From Rhodobacterales bacterium (GTDB lineage: Bacteria; Pseudomonadota; Alphaproteobacteria; Rhodobacterales; Rhodobacteraceae), in the NCBI GenBank assembly GCA_003249215.1, contig QKJR01000041.1, positions 59,307 to 123,306 of the forward strand: 64,000 nt of DNA, in the 5' to 3' direction. The stretch's first letter is position 1; each line of letters starts with the position of its first letter. Of this stretch, positions 27,348 through 36,600 are shown piece by piece. The position numbers and the translations under genes were made by a program. The notes beneath the pieces are model-generated. The model was not told where the DNA came from, ran no database searches, and was given only the letters and a program-made list of their open reading frames with translations.

Positions 27348-27518
27348 GAAATTATTCGGGACCCTGTATTCGGGGCCTTGTCGCGCGGCGGCGGTGGGGC
27401 GCGCGGCGCCTGCGACCTTTGTGCACAATGGTATGCCGATAAACATCTGTTATCGCTGTATATTTTCCGCTACTGAGGGTGGGCCGGTGCGGTTCCGGCC
27501 ACAGGGTAGGAGAGCGCC

Positions 27519-28808
27519 ATGGCCCCGAATGACGAACATCCGCTGCGCTATGCGCTGGTCAACGAGCTGCACGCGCGTCCTTTCGTGCGGGTGGGCGTGC
27601 CCGCGCAGGTGACCTATCTCGCGATCAAGGAGCCGCGCGACGCCGCCAACCGCGACCGCGCGGCGGACCGGGCGCATCTCGATGCGCTGCTCACCCGCGC
27701 CGGCGCCGCACCGGCGCCCGAGGGCGTGACCCATCTGACCACGAGCCTCGGCCGCCACGAGCTCAAATGGGAAAGCCACACCGAATTCACGACCTTCCTC
27801 GCCCATGCGCCGGGTCTCTCGGACCGCCCCTTCGACCCGGTCGAGGCCGAGGTCTTCCCCGCCGACTGGCTCTCGCAAGCGCCGGGCAAGCGCATCGCCG
27901 CGGTCTCGATCCGGATCGAGGCGCTGCCCGAGGACCCGGCCACGATCAACGCGCTGCTCGATCAGTGGTTCGTCCCCGAGAGCCTCGCCTGTGCCTGGGT
28001 GCTCGACGGGGCGGCGGTGGTCGCGGGCGATTTCCGCATCGACCCGGCCGGGCAGATGCGCTTTGCGGTCTTCGTCACCAAGGGCACCGGGGCGGGGCGC
28101 GTGGGCCGCATCGTGCAGCGGATCTGCGAGCTCGAGACCTATCGCGCGATGTCGATGCTGGGCCTTGGCCGCGCGCGCGGCCTGACCGGGCGTCTGAATG
28201 CGCTCGACCCCGAGCTGACCGCGCTGGTCGAGGGGATGGGTGACGAGGCGCGCCCGGCCGAGGAGACGCTGAACCGTCTGCTCGCGGTCTCGGCCGAGCT
28301 CGAGAGCCTCGCCGTGAGCCATTCCTTCCGGTTCGGCGCGACCGGCGCCTATGCCGCGATCGTGGCCGAGCGGGTCGAGGTTCTGCGCGAGACGCGGTTC
28401 GAGGGGCGGCAGAAATTCACCGAATTCATGCTGCGCCGCTATGAGCCCGCGATGCGCACCGTGATCTCGGCCGAGGGACGCCTGAAGGCGATGATCGAGC
28501 GGGCCGAGCGGGCGGGGGAACTGCTGCGGACCCGCGTCGATGTGGCGCGGCAGGCGCAGAACCAGAAACTCCTGGAAAGCATGGACCGCCGCGCCGATCT
28601 GCAACTGCGGCTGCAACACACGGTCGAGGGGCTCTCGGTCGTCGCGATCAGCTATTACGCGGTCAGCCTCGCGGGCTATCTCGTCTATCCTTTCGCCAAA
28701 CAGGCGGGGCTGTCCAAGGAAATGGCGCTGGCCGGTCTCACCCCGCTCGTCATCCTCGGCGTCTGGCTGATGGTGCGGCGGATTCGCAAGGGCTTCGGCG
28801 GGCACTAA
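27519..28808 (+). CDS. DUF3422 family membrane-anchored protein
   Basis: The 429-residue protein matches the DUF3422 family: an N-terminal HPLRYALVNELHARPF segment, a long soluble region with predicted coiled coil (about 300-360) and two C-terminal hydrophobic segments (about 370-390 and 400-417). It would be inner-membrane bound with a large cytoplasmic domain. No activity is known for the family. AGGAG sits 6 bases before the ATG. The DUF924 gene follows after 25 bases, probably in one operon. Confidence 0.85.
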   Translation: MAPNDEHPLRYALVNELHARPFVRVGVPAQVTYLAIKEPRDAANRDRAADRAHLDALLTRAGAAPAPEGVTHLTTSLGRHELKWESHTEFTTFLAHAPGLSDRPFDPVEAEVFPADWLSQAPGKRIAAVSIRIEALPEDPATINALLDQWFVPESLACAWVLDGAAVVAGDFRIDPAGQMRFAVFVTKGTGAGRVGRIVQRICELETYRAMSMLGLGRARGLTGRLNALDPELTALVEGMGDEARPAEETLNRLLAVSAELESLAVSHSFRFGATGAYAAIVAERVEVLRETRFEGRQKFTEFMLRRYEPAMRTVISAEGRLKAMIERAERAGELLRTRVDVARQAQNQKLLESMDRRADLQLRLQHTVEGLSVVAISYYAVSLAGYLVYPFAKQAGLSKEMALAGLTPLVILGVWLMVRRIRKGFGGH

Positions 28809-28833
28809 ATTTTCCCGAAAGGGAGGAGTTCGA

Positions 28834-29379
28834 ATGCCTGTCACCAACCCCGCGGAAGTCCGCGATTTCTGGTTTTCCGATGCTGCGCGGCCGAACTGGT
28901 TTACCAAGGACGCGGGGTTCGACCGCTCGATCATCGACCGCTTCGGTGCGACCTACGAGGCGGCCCATGCCCGCGCCCTCGAAGATTGGGCGCGCGACGC
29001 CGAAGACATGCTGGCGCTCCTGATCACGCTCGACCAGTTCCCGCGCAACATGTTCCGCGGCAGCCCGCGATCCTTCGAGAGCGGCGAGATCGCGCTTTTC
29101 CACGCCCGCCGCGCGCTCGCCCGCGGTTTCGATCGCACCGTGGCCCCCGAGGCGCGGCCCTTCTTCTACCTGCCCTTCATGCATTCCGAGGCGCTCGCCG
29201 ATCAGGAGCTTTCGGTCGCGCTCTATGAGGTTCTGGGCGACGCGAATTCCCTGCGCTTCGCGATTGCGCACCGCGGCATCGTCGCGCGCTTCGGCCGCTT
29301 CGCGCATCGCAACGCGGTGCTCGGGCGCGAAAGCACGCCCGAGGAAGTCGAATTTCTCAAGACGAATCCGGGGTTTTGA
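28834..29379 (+). CDS. DUF924 family protein
   Basis: The 181-residue protein shows the DUF924 features: VRDFWFSDAARPNWFTKD at the start, LALLITLDQFPRNMFRGSPRSF, and FFYLPFMHSEALADQELSV, with the closing AIAHRGIVARFGRFAHRNAVLGR. It is all-helical, TPR-like and cytoplasmic. Function is not established. GGGAGGAG precedes the ATG. Confidence 0.88.
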   Translation: MPVTNPAEVRDFWFSDAARPNWFTKDAGFDRSIIDRFGATYEAAHARALEDWARDAEDMLALLITLDQFPRNMFRGSPRSFESGEIALFHARRALARGFDRTVAPEARPFFYLPFMHSEALADQELSVALYEVLGDANSLRFAIAHRGIVARFGRFAHRNAVLGRESTPEEVEFLKTNPGF

Positions 29380-29397
29380 GGGGGCGGGGGAAGGCTC

Positions 29398-29473
29398 TGG
29401 TAGGCCCGGAGGGATTTGAACCCCCAACCAAGGCGTTATGAGCGCCCTGCTCTAACCGTTGAGCTACAGGCCC
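29398..29473 (-). tRNA. tRNA with CAU anticodon, probably tRNA-Ile2
   Basis: A 76-nt cloverleaf including encoded CCA: acceptor GGGCCTG, D-stem GCTC/GAGC, anticodon loop CTCATAA (anticodon CAU), and T-arm with GGTTCAAATCC. Pairs 4-69 and 5-68 in the acceptor are C-G, and there is no initiator-type GGG/CCC anticodon stem. This favours the lysidine-modified tRNA-Ile2 that reads AUA over elongator tRNA-Met. Pair 1-72 is G-U. Confidence 0.85.
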
Positions 29474-29624
29474 CCAGAGTGCGCCAAGGCTTAGGCGGGA
29501 AGGGGGGGCGCGTCAAGAATCCGCGCGGAATATGCGCAGGGGCGCGGCGCGGGCGTTGCCTGAGGCGGTCCTTTGCGCTAAGGCCCGGGCCAATGCGGTT
29601 TCTGGCGAGAGGGCGGGCGAGAGC

Positions 29625-30677
29625 ATGACGGACAAGGCGGGCAAGAACGGGCTGACCTATGCCGATGCGGGGGTCGATATCGACGCGGGCAATGCGCTGG
29701 TGGAACGCATCAAGCCGGCCGCGAAACGCACCGCGCGCCCGGGCGTGATGTCGGGGCTTGGCGGCTTCGGCGCGCTCTTCGATCTCAAGGGCGCCGGCTA
29801 TTCCGACCCGATCCTCGTGGCGGCGACCGATGGCGTGGGCACCAAGCTGCGCATCGCGATCGACACGGGCAACGTGGATACGATCGGCATCGACCTCGTC
29901 GCGATGTGCGTCAACGACCTCGTCTGTCAGGGCGCCGAGCCCTTGTTCTTCCTCGACTATTTCGCCACCGGCAAGCTCGAGGTCGCGCAGGCGACCCGCA
30001 TCATCGAGGGCATCGCCGAGGGCTGCGCGCAATCGGGCTGCGCGCTGATCGGCGGCGAGACCGCCGAGATGCCGGGCATGTATGCCAAGGATGATTTCGA
30101 TCTGGCCGGTTTCGCCGTCGGCGCGATGGAACGCGGCGCGGATCTGCCCGCCGGTGTTGCCGAGGGCGACGTTCTGCTGGGCCTCGCCTCGAATGGTGTG
30201 CATTCGAACGGCTACAGCTTCGTGCGCAAGGTGGTCGAGCTTTCGGGGCTGGGCTGGGATGCGGATTGCCCGTTCGCTGAGGGGAACCTCGGTCAGGCGC
30301 TGCTCGCGCCCACCCGGCTCTATGTCAAACAGGCCCTCGCGGCGGTGCGCGCCGGTGGTGTCCATGCGCTTGCGCATATTACCGGCGGTGGCCTGACCGA
30401 GAACCTGCCGCGCGTCCTGCCCGAGGGGATGGGCGCGGCGATCGACCTTTCTGCGTGGCAACTGCCGCCGGTCTTCCGCTGGCTCGCGGAGACCGCCAAC
30501 ATGGCCGAGCCGGAGTTGCTCAAGACCTTCAACTGCGGCATCGGCATGATCGTTGTCGTCGCGGCCGACCAAGCTGATGCGCTGAAAGCGCTGCTCGAAG
30601 AGCAGGGCGAGACGGTTTCGGTGATCGGTTCCGTTACCGAGGGCGCAGGCGTCAGCTACACGGGCGCGCTGCTTTGA
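29625..30677 (+). CDS. purM: Phosphoribosylformylglycinamidine cyclo-ligase
   Basis: The 350-residue PurM converts FGAM to aminoimidazole ribotide with ATP in purine synthesis. Visible family motifs are [12 protein letters not shown] at the start, [12 protein letters not shown], the [14 protein letters not shown] segment, and [15 protein letters not shown]. The start at 29625 gives the standard length; upstream in-frame ATGs would add an unrelated extension. It is translationally coupled to purN. Confidence 0.96.
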   Translation: MTDKAGKNGLTYADAGVDIDAGNALVERIKPAAKRTARPGVMSGLGGFGALFDLKGAGYSDPILVAATDGVGTKLRIAIDTGNVDTIGIDLVAMCVNDLVCQGAEPLFFLDYFATGKLEVAQATRIIEGIAEGCAQSGCALIGGETAEMPGMYAKDDFDLAGFAVGAMERGADLPAGVAEGDVLLGLASNGVHSNGYSFVRKVVELSGLGWDADCPFAEGNLGQALLAPTRLYVKQALAAVRAGGVHALAHITGGGLTENLPRVLPEGMGAAIDLSAWQLPPVFRWLAETANMAEPELLKTFNCGIGMIVVVAADQADALKALLEEQGETVSVIGSVTEGAGVSYTGALL

Positions 30678-31261
30678 AAAAAGTCGCGATCCTGATCTCG
30701 GGGGGCGGGTCGAACATGGTCCGTCTCGTCGAGACGATGCAGGCCGAGGGCTATGCCGAACCGGTGCTGGTGCTGTCGAACGATCCGGTGGCGGCGGGGC
30801 TTGAGCGTGCGGCGCGCGCGGGCGTGCCCACCGCGGCGGTCAGCCATCGCCCCTTTGGCAAGGATCGCGCGGCCTTCGAGGCGGAACTCCTGAAACCGCT
30901 CCTCGCAGCCGAGCCCGATGTCGTGTGCCTCGCGGGTTTCATGCGCGTCCTGACCCCCGATTTCGTCAGCCGTTTCGCGGGGCGGATGCTCAATATCCAT
31001 CCCTCGCTCCTGCCGAAATACCCCGGGCTGCACACCCATGAACGCGCGCTCGAGGCGGGCGACAGGCAAGCCGGTTGCACCGTGCACGAGGTCACCCCGG
31101 TGCTCGACGACGGCCCGATCCTCGGTCAGGCGCGGGTCGATATCCTGACCGGCGATACGCCCGATACGCTCGCCGCGCGGGTGCTGAAGACAGAGCATCG
31201 GCTCTACCCGGCGGTGCTCAAACGCTTCGTTGCGGGGGAGCGCGAGCGGCTCGACCTCTGA
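30674..31261 (+). CDS. purN: Phosphoribosylglycinamide formyltransferase
   Basis: The 195-residue PurN transfers formyl from 10-formyl-THF to GAR. It shows [13 protein letters not shown] at the start, the catalytic Asn/His region ([21 protein letters not shown]) and [19 protein letters not shown]. The start codon is TTG at 30674 and overlaps the purM TGA (TTGA), which explains the missing ATG. The operon ends here, followed by repeat copy B. Confidence 0.95.
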   Translation: MKKVAILISGGGSNMVRLVETMQAEGYAEPVLVLSNDPVAAGLERAARAGVPTAAVSHRPFGKDRAAFEAELLKPLLAAEPDVVCLAGFMRVLTPDFVSRFAGRMLNIHPSLLPKYPGLHTHERALEAGDRQAGCTVHEVTPVLDDGPILGQARVDILTGDTPDTLAARVLKTEHRLYPAVLKRFVAGERERLDL

Positions 31262-31288
31262 GCGCGCCGCTGTCTTGCGGGCGGAGCA

Positions 31289-31415
31289 GGGGGCTGTCGG
31301 CCCCCTCGCCGCTCAAGCGGCTCACCCCCGAGGATATTTTCACACAGATGATGGGAGCAGATCGCCCTTGTCATCATCTGTGTCCAAATATCCCCGCCGG
31401 AGGCTCCGCACCCGG
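31289..31415. repeat. Modular intergenic palindromic element, copy B
   Basis: Left half: hairpin GGGGGC/GCCCCC (31289-31305), hairpin GCCGC/GCGGC (31308-31321) and box CCCCCGAGGATATTTT (31325-31340). The inner stem differs from other copies: ACACAGATGATG (31342-31353) pairs with CATCATCTGTGT (31372-31383). The right box is AAATATCCCCG (31386-31396), then a degenerate hairpin CGGAG/CTCCG. It occupies most of the 312-base gap between purN and rnd; I see no gene in that gap. Confidence 0.85.
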
Positions 31416-31573
31416 GGCCGGGCGCGCCGCGGGGCAGGGGCGCCGAACTCCGGTTTTCCTGTAACAACCGTCCCCCATCGCACCGACCGGGTGCCTTTGC
31501 CCTTGCGCCGCGCGCCCGCGCGTGCCAAGCGCGAGGGATCACAGGCGGGATGACCCCGCGAGAGAGACGCGCG

Positions 31574-32728
31574 ATGCAGACGATTACCACGACCGAAGAC
31601 CTTGCCGCCTTCTGCGCCAAGGCCAAGACCGAAGCCTATGTGACGGTCGACACCGAATTCCTGCGTGAGCGGACCTATTGGTCCAAGCTCTGTCTGGTGC
31701 AGATGGCGCTGCCGGGCAAGGAGGGCGAGGCGGTGCTCGTCGATCCGCTGGCCGAGGGGATCTCGCTCGAGCCGATCTACGACCTCTTCCGCCACGAGGC
31801 GACGGTCAAGGTGTTCCATGCCGCGCGGCAGGATCTCGAGATCTTCTTCACCGAGGCCGGTGTCTTCCCGATCCCGCTTTTTGACACGCAGGTCGCCGCG
31901 ATGGTCTGCGGTTTCGGCGAGCAGGTGGGTTATGAGACCTTGGTGCGCAAGATCGCGCGGCAATCGCTCGACAAGACCTCGCGCTTCACCGACTGGTCGC
32001 GCCGCCCGCTGACCGAGGCGCAAAAGACCTATGCGATCGCCGATGTCACCCATCTGCGGGTGATCTACGAATTCCTCTCGAAGGAACTGGAGAAATCGGG
32101 TCGGGAGGCCTGGGTCCAGGAAGAAGAGGCGATCCTTCTGAACCCCGAGACCTATATCACGCGCCCCGAAGAGGCGTGGCTGCGGGTCAAGACGCGGACC
32201 ACCTCGGGGCGGTTCCTCGCCGTGGTGCGCGAGCTCGCGCGCTTCCGCGAGGGCTATGCGCAGAACAAGAACATCCCGCGCTCGCGCATCTTCAAGGATG
32301 ATGCGCTGCTGGAACTTGCCTCGACCAAGCCCCAGACGATGGACGAGCTCGGCAAGTCGCGTCTGCTGCTGCGCGAGGCGCGGCGCGGCGACATTGCGGA
32401 GGGCATCCTGCAGGCGGTCAAGGAGGGCCTTGCCGTCAAGCCCGAGGACATGCCGCATGTCGAGGGTGAGGATCAGCAGTTGCAGGTCAATACCGCGCTG
32501 GCCGATCTTCTGCGCGTGCTCCTGAAGGCGAAATCAGAGGAGACCGGGGTGGCGGCGAAGCTGATCGCGACCTCGTCCGATCTCGACCGGATCGCGGCGG
32601 GCAAGCGCGACGTTCCGGCCTTGCTCGGCTGGCGGATGGATGTTTTCGGGCGCGACGCACTGCGTCTGGCCAAGGGCGAGATTGCGCTGACCGCCGCCGG
32701 CGGCTCGGTGCGCGTCGTCATCGTCTGA
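31574..32728 (+). CDS. rnd: Ribonuclease D
   Basis: The 384-residue protein has the DEDD exonuclease motifs (VTVDTEFLRERTYW, KVFHAARQDLEIFF and the YAIADVTHL Asp/Tyr motif) and an HRDC domain after about residue 200. RNase D trims tRNA 3' ends in the cytoplasm. I chose the ATG at 31574 (MQTITTTEDL) because it matches the family start and follows GAGAGAG; an ATG at 31550 would add eight residues. Confidence 0.93.
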   Translation: MQTITTTEDLAAFCAKAKTEAYVTVDTEFLRERTYWSKLCLVQMALPGKEGEAVLVDPLAEGISLEPIYDLFRHEATVKVFHAARQDLEIFFTEAGVFPIPLFDTQVAAMVCGFGEQVGYETLVRKIARQSLDKTSRFTDWSRRPLTEAQKTYAIADVTHLRVIYEFLSKELEKSGREAWVQEEEAILLNPETYITRPEEAWLRVKTRTTSGRFLAVVRELARFREGYAQNKNIPRSRIFKDDALLELASTKPQTMDELGKSRLLLREARRGDIAEGILQAVKEGLAVKPEDMPHVEGEDQQLQVNTALADLLRVLLKAKSEETGVAAKLIATSSDLDRIAAGKRDVPALLGWRMDVFGRDALRLAKGEIALTAAGGSVRVVIV

Positions 32729-33048
32729 GAACGCGTGCCCTGCCCGGGCGGACCCCGGCGCTGACCGAGCCGGCCGCTCCCGGGCCGGCCGTTGGTCCAA
32801 ATGCCTGATTTTTGGGCGCTATCCCCGCCGCACCGCATCACCCCGCGCCGGTGCTGCGGCCTTTGGTCCTTGGCGCCCGGGCGTAACCCCCCGTTTCCGT
32901 TGGATTTGCGAGGGGGCACGCGGGCCGGGGTGACCCGGCTTCCTGCTTGACATGGATTTTGACCGTGCGGTTAATCGTTTTACCGAATCCGGAAGACCGG
33001 ATCAGGCGCGGCTCTGGCTGCGCCAAACCATGACAGAGAGGGAACCAC
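32729..33048 (+). promoter_or_regulatory. Intergenic region upstream of the second peptide-transport operon
   Basis: No gene is visible in these 320 bases. After the rnd stop there is a GCCGGCC/GGCCGGC stem (32769-32775 with 32783-32789) without T-tract, possibly a weak terminator. A candidate sigma-70 promoter follows at 32947-32975. The transcript from it would have a leader of about 65 bases before the ATG at 33049. Confidence 0.5.
32947..32975 (+). promoter_or_regulatory. Candidate sigma-70 promoter for peptide-transport operon
   Basis: A perfect -35 TTGACA (32947-32952) is followed after 17 bases by GTTAAT (32970-32975, 4 of 6 matches to TATAAT). The surrounding bases are AT-richer than the region. 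It points toward the binding-protein gene at 33049. Confidence 0.55.
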
Positions 33049-34644
33049 ATGATCCACAGCCGCTTTCTGGCAAGTGTCGCTCTGAGCGCCCTGATGCTGG
33101 GCGCCACGCCCGCGATCAGCCTTGCCGAAACCCCGCCCGACACGCTGATTCAGGCCTGGTCGATCGACGACATCATCTCGCTCGATCCCGCGGAAATCTT
33201 CGAATTCACCGCCTCGGAAATCGCCGGCAACAGCTATGAGACGCTGATCGGCTATGACCCGCAGAACGTCTCGGACATCTTCGGCAAGGCCGCCGAGAGC
33301 TGGACCGTTTCGGAAGACGGCATGACGCTGTCGTTCAAGATGAAAGAGGGCCGGACCTTCGCCAGCGGCAACCCGATCACTGCCGAGGACGCCGTCTTCT
33401 CGCTGGTGCGCGCGGTCAAGCTCGACAAGTCGCCCGCCTTCATCATCGGTCAGCTCGGGATCACCCCCGACAATGCCGATGCGATGATCGTGCAGACCGG
33501 GCCGATGTCCTTCGATTTCAAGATGGACAAGCCCTATGCGCCGACGCTGGTGCTTTACTGTCTGACCGCCACGGTGGCCTCGGTCGTCGACAAGAAGCTC
33601 GCGATGGAGCACGAAGCGAACGGCGATTTCGGCTATGACTGGCTCAAGACCAACTATGCGGGCTCGGGCCCCTTCATGATCAAGGACTGGCGCCCGAACG
33701 AGGCCGTCATCCTCGAGCGCAACCCGAACTATTCGGGTGACGCGACGCCCATGGCCCGCGTGATCTATCGCCATATCCCGGAAACCTCGACCCAGCGCCT
33801 GCTGCTGGAAAAGGGCGATATCGACATCGCGCGCAACCTGACCGCCGAGGATATCTCGGCGCTGCAGGGCAACGCCGACGTCAAGATCGAGAGCGGCGTG
33901 AAAGGCTCGCTCTATTATCTCGGCCTGAACCAGAAGAACGAGTTCCTGTCGAAGCCCGAAGTGCGTCAGGCGATGAAATATCTCGTCGATTACGACACGA
34001 TCGCGGGCACGATCATGGCCGGCAAGGTCAAGGTGCATCAGGGCTTCCTGCCCGAGGGCTTCCTCGGCGCCTATAACGAGAACCCGTTCTCGCTCGACGT
34101 GGCCAAGGCCAAGGAACTGCTCGCGGCCGCGGGCGTGCCCGAGGGCTTTAAGGTGACGATGGACACCCGCAACACCCCCGAGATCACGGCGATGGCGCAG
34201 GCGATGCAACAGACCATGGCGCAGGCGGGCATCGAGCTCGAACTGATCCCGGGCGACGGCAAGCAGACGCTGACCAAATATCGTGCGCGCAACCACGATA
34301 TCTACATCGGCCGCTGGGGGCCGGACTTCCAGGATCCCCACACCAACGCCTCGACCTTCGCCTATAACCCGAACAACGCCGACGATGCGACCTCGAAGCC
34401 GCTCGCCTGGCGCAACGCCTGGGATATCCCCGAGCTGAGCGCCGCGACCGATGCCGCGATGGTCGAGCCCGACGCTGCCAAGCGCGCCGAGATGTATATC
34501 GCCGACCAGAAGACGGTGATGGAGACCGGTCCCTTCGTGATCTACGCGCAGGAGATCGAGGTCATGGGCGAGCGCAAGAACATCGAGGGCGTGATCGTCG
34601 GTCCCTCGTTCAACGACAACAGCTTCGCGCATGTGACCAAGTAA
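33049..34644 (+). CDS. Peptide ABC transporter substrate-binding protein (SBP_bac_5 family)
   Basis: A 531-residue precursor with a Sec signal peptide (MIHSRFLASVALSALMLGAT, cleavage after SLA near residue 26). The mature part has the family-5 solute-binding layout with the VRQAMKYLVDYDTIA segment. As first gene of an operon with two permeases, two ATPases and a dipeptidase, it probably binds small peptides. GAGAGGGAACCAC precedes the ATG. The family also contains nickel and other binders, but the dipeptidase favours peptides. Confidence 0.9.
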   Translation: MIHSRFLASVALSALMLGATPAISLAETPPDTLIQAWSIDDIISLDPAEIFEFTASEIAGNSYETLIGYDPQNVSDIFGKAAESWTVSEDGMTLSFKMKEGRTFASGNPITAEDAVFSLVRAVKLDKSPAFIIGQLGITPDNADAMIVQTGPMSFDFKMDKPYAPTLVLYCLTATVASVVDKKLAMEHEANGDFGYDWLKTNYAGSGPFMIKDWRPNEAVILERNPNYSGDATPMARVIYRHIPETSTQRLLLEKGDIDIARNLTAEDISALQGNADVKIESGVKGSLYYLGLNQKNEFLSKPEVRQAMKYLVDYDTIAGTIMAGKVKVHQGFLPEGFLGAYNENPFSLDVAKAKELLAAAGVPEGFKVTMDTRNTPEITAMAQAMQQTMAQAGIELELIPGDGKQTLTKYRARNHDIYIGRWGPDFQDPHTNASTFAYNPNNADDATSKPLAWRNAWDIPELSAATDAAMVEPDAAKRAEMYIADQKTVMETGPFVIYAQEIEVMGERKNIEGVIVGPSFNDNSFAHVTK

Positions 34645-34645
34645 C

Positions 34646-35698
34646 ATGGTGTCAAACACTCTCGGAGGGCGCCGCGGCGCCCTCTGGCTTCGCAAGATCG
34701 CCTCGACGCTGGGCACGGTGGCGGTGACCTTCCTCGGCCTCTTGATCGTGACCTTCCTGATCGGCCGCGTGGTGCCGGTCGATCCGGTCCTCTCGGTCGT
34801 GGGCGACCGCGCCACCCAGGCGCAATACGATGCCGCCTATCAGGCGCTGGGTCTCGACCGGCCGCTGGTCGAGCAATTCTGGATCTGGCTGCAGAAGGTC
34901 TTTCAGGGCGATTTCGGCACCTCGAACCTGACCACCCGCCCGATCGCGCAGGATATCGCGCGGGTCTTCCCGGCGACGCTGGAACTCGCCACCGTCTCGA
35001 TCGTGATCGGCACCGCCTTCGGTATTCCGATGGGGGTCTGGGCCGCGGTGCGGCAGGGCAAGCTCGTCGATCAGGTCGTGCGCGTCGTGGGGCTCGTGGG
35101 CTATTCGGCGCCGGTCTTCTGGCTCGGGCTGATGGGGCTTCTGCTCTTCTATTTCAAGCTCGACCTGATCTCGGGGCCGGGCCGTGTCGACATCAGCTAT
35201 GAATATGATTTCACGCCGCGCACCGGGCTTTTCCTGCTCGACACGGCGATGCAGGGCGCCTGGGGTGCCTTTGGCAATGTCTTCTCGCATATCATCCTGC
35301 CGGCCTCGCTGCTCGGCTATCTGTCGCTGGCCTATATCAGCCGGATGACCCGCAGCTTCATGCTCAACGAGCTGGCGCAGGAATATATCACCACCGCGCG
35401 CGTCAAGGGCGTGCCGGAATGGCGCATCATCTGGGTGCAGGCGCTGCGCAATGCCGCGGTGCCCTTGGTGACGGTGGTCGCGCTGAGCTATGCCAACCTG
35501 CTCGAGGGCTCGGTGCTGACCGAGACCGTCTTCGCCTGGCCGGGGCTCGGCCAGTATCTGACCAATTCGCTGCAGAACGCCGACATGAACGCGGTGCTCG
35601 GCGGCACGCTGGTGATCGGGGCGATCTTCGTCGGTCTGAACATGTTTTCCGACCTGCTCTATACGCTGCTCGACGCCCGCACGAGGAACCGGACATGA
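34646..35698 (+). CDS. Peptide ABC transporter permease (DppB-like)
   Basis: A 350-residue inner-membrane permease with N-terminal TM (VAVTFLGLLIVTFLIGRVVP), the VDPVLSVVGDRA loop and a C-terminal permease domain containing the EAA loop ITTARVKGVPEWRIIWVQALRN. The ATG lies one base after the binding-protein TAA and has no own Shine-Dalgarno, so it relies on coupling. A 9-bp hairpin sits inside codons 7-13. No other in-frame start is available nearby. Confidence 0.88.
   Translation: MVSNTLGGRRGALWLRKIASTLGTVAVTFLGLLIVTFLIGRVVPVDPVLSVVGDRATQAQYDAAYQALGLDRPLVEQFWIWLQKVFQGDFGTSNLTTRPIAQDIARVFPATLELATVSIVIGTAFGIPMGVWAAVRQGKLVDQVVRVVGLVGYSAPVFWLGLMGLLLFYFKLDLISGPGRVDISYEYDFTPRTGLFLLDTAMQGAWGAFGNVFSHIILPASLLGYLSLAYISRMTRSFMLNELAQEYITTARVKGVPEWRIIWVQALRNAAVPLVTVVALSYANLLEGSVLTETVFAWPGLGQYLTNSLQNADMNAVLGGTLVIGAIFVGLNMFSDLLYTLLDARTRNRT
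34665..34684 (+). promoter_or_regulatory. Perfect hairpin at the 5' end of the permease gene
   Basis: GAGGGCGCC (34665-34673) is followed by GC and by GGCGCCCTC (34676-34684), a perfect inverted repeat in the first 14 codons of the permease. It would hinder ribosomes arriving from the binding-protein gene or protect its mRNA 3' end. Confidence 0.65.
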
Positions 35699-36600
35699 CC
35701 ATGACCCGCGACTGGTTGCTCAGCGACCGACCCGTCTCGCGCCGGCAGGCCCGGCTCGGGCAGATCTATCGCACCTGGCTCGATTTTCGCACCAACGGGC
35801 TTGCCATGTTCGGCTTCCTGATCGTGCTCGCGCTGGTGCTGGTGGCGATCTTCGCGCCCTGGCTTGCGCCGCATGATCCGCTCTTGGGCGATCTCAATCA
35901 CACGCGCCTTTTGCCGCCGCTGAGCGAGGGCTATCTGCTCGGCACCGACGATCAGGGCCGCGATATCCTCTCGCGGCTGATCCACGGCTCGCGGATCACG
36001 CTTGCCGTCGTCGCCCTCGTGGCGGTGATCGCCACGCCGGTCGGGCTTCTGGTGGGCACCACGGCGGGCTATTTCGGCGGCTGGGTCGATACCGTGCTGA
36101 TGCGGCTTACCGATATCGTGCTGGCCTTCCCGAAGCTGATCCTGGCGCTGGCCTTCGTGGCCGCCCTCGGCCCCGGCATCGAAAACGCGATCATCGCGAT
36201 CTCGATCACCGCCTGGCCGCCCTATGCGCGCCTCGCCCGCGCCGAGACGCTGACGATCCGCAATTCGGATTTCATCGCCGCGACCAAGCTGCAGGGCGCC
36301 TCGGCCGCGCGGATCATCTGGAAGCATATCGTGCCCTTGTGCCTGTCGTCGGTGATCGTGCGGGTCACGCTCGATATGGCGGGGATCATCCTGACCGCGG
36401 CGGGCCTCGGCTTCCTCGGCCTCGGCGCGCAGCCGCCGCAGCCCGAATGGGGCGCGATGATCGCTGGCGGGCGTAACTTCCTCGTCGATTACTGGTGGGT
36501 CGCCACCATGCCGGGCCTCGCCATCTTCACCGTCTCGCTCGGGTTCAACCTGCTCGGCGACGGGCTGCGCGACGTTCTCGATCCCAAGAGGCAGAAATGA
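35695..36600 (+). CDS. Peptide ABC transporter permease (DppC-like)
   Basis: The 301-residue permease has an N-terminal OppC-type region (RTWLDFRTNGLAMFGF, TM), the LLGTDDQGRDILSRLIHGSR segment and the EAA loop FIAATKLQGASAARIIWKHIVP. ATG at 35695 overlaps the previous stop (ATGA). With the DppB-like protein it forms the channel. Confidence 0.9.
   Translation: MTMTRDWLLSDRPVSRRQARLGQIYRTWLDFRTNGLAMFGFLIVLALVLVAIFAPWLAPHDPLLGDLNHTRLLPPLSEGYLLGTDDQGRDILSRLIHGSRITLAVVALVAVIATPVGLLVGTTAGYFGGWVDTVLMRLTDIVLAFPKLILALAFVAALGPGIENAIIAISITAWPPYARLARAETLTIRNSDFIAATKLQGASAARIIWKHIVPLCLSSVIVRVTLDMAGIILTAAGLGFLGLGAQPPQPEWGAMIAGGRNFLVDYWWVATMPGLAIFTVSLGFNLLGDGLRDVLDPKRQK

Noticed and set aside
29398..29473. 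Initiator tRNA-fMet
   Set aside because: The anticodon is CAU, but the acceptor end and anticodon stem lack the initiator features (no C1-A72 type mismatch and no three consecutive G-C pairs next to the loop).
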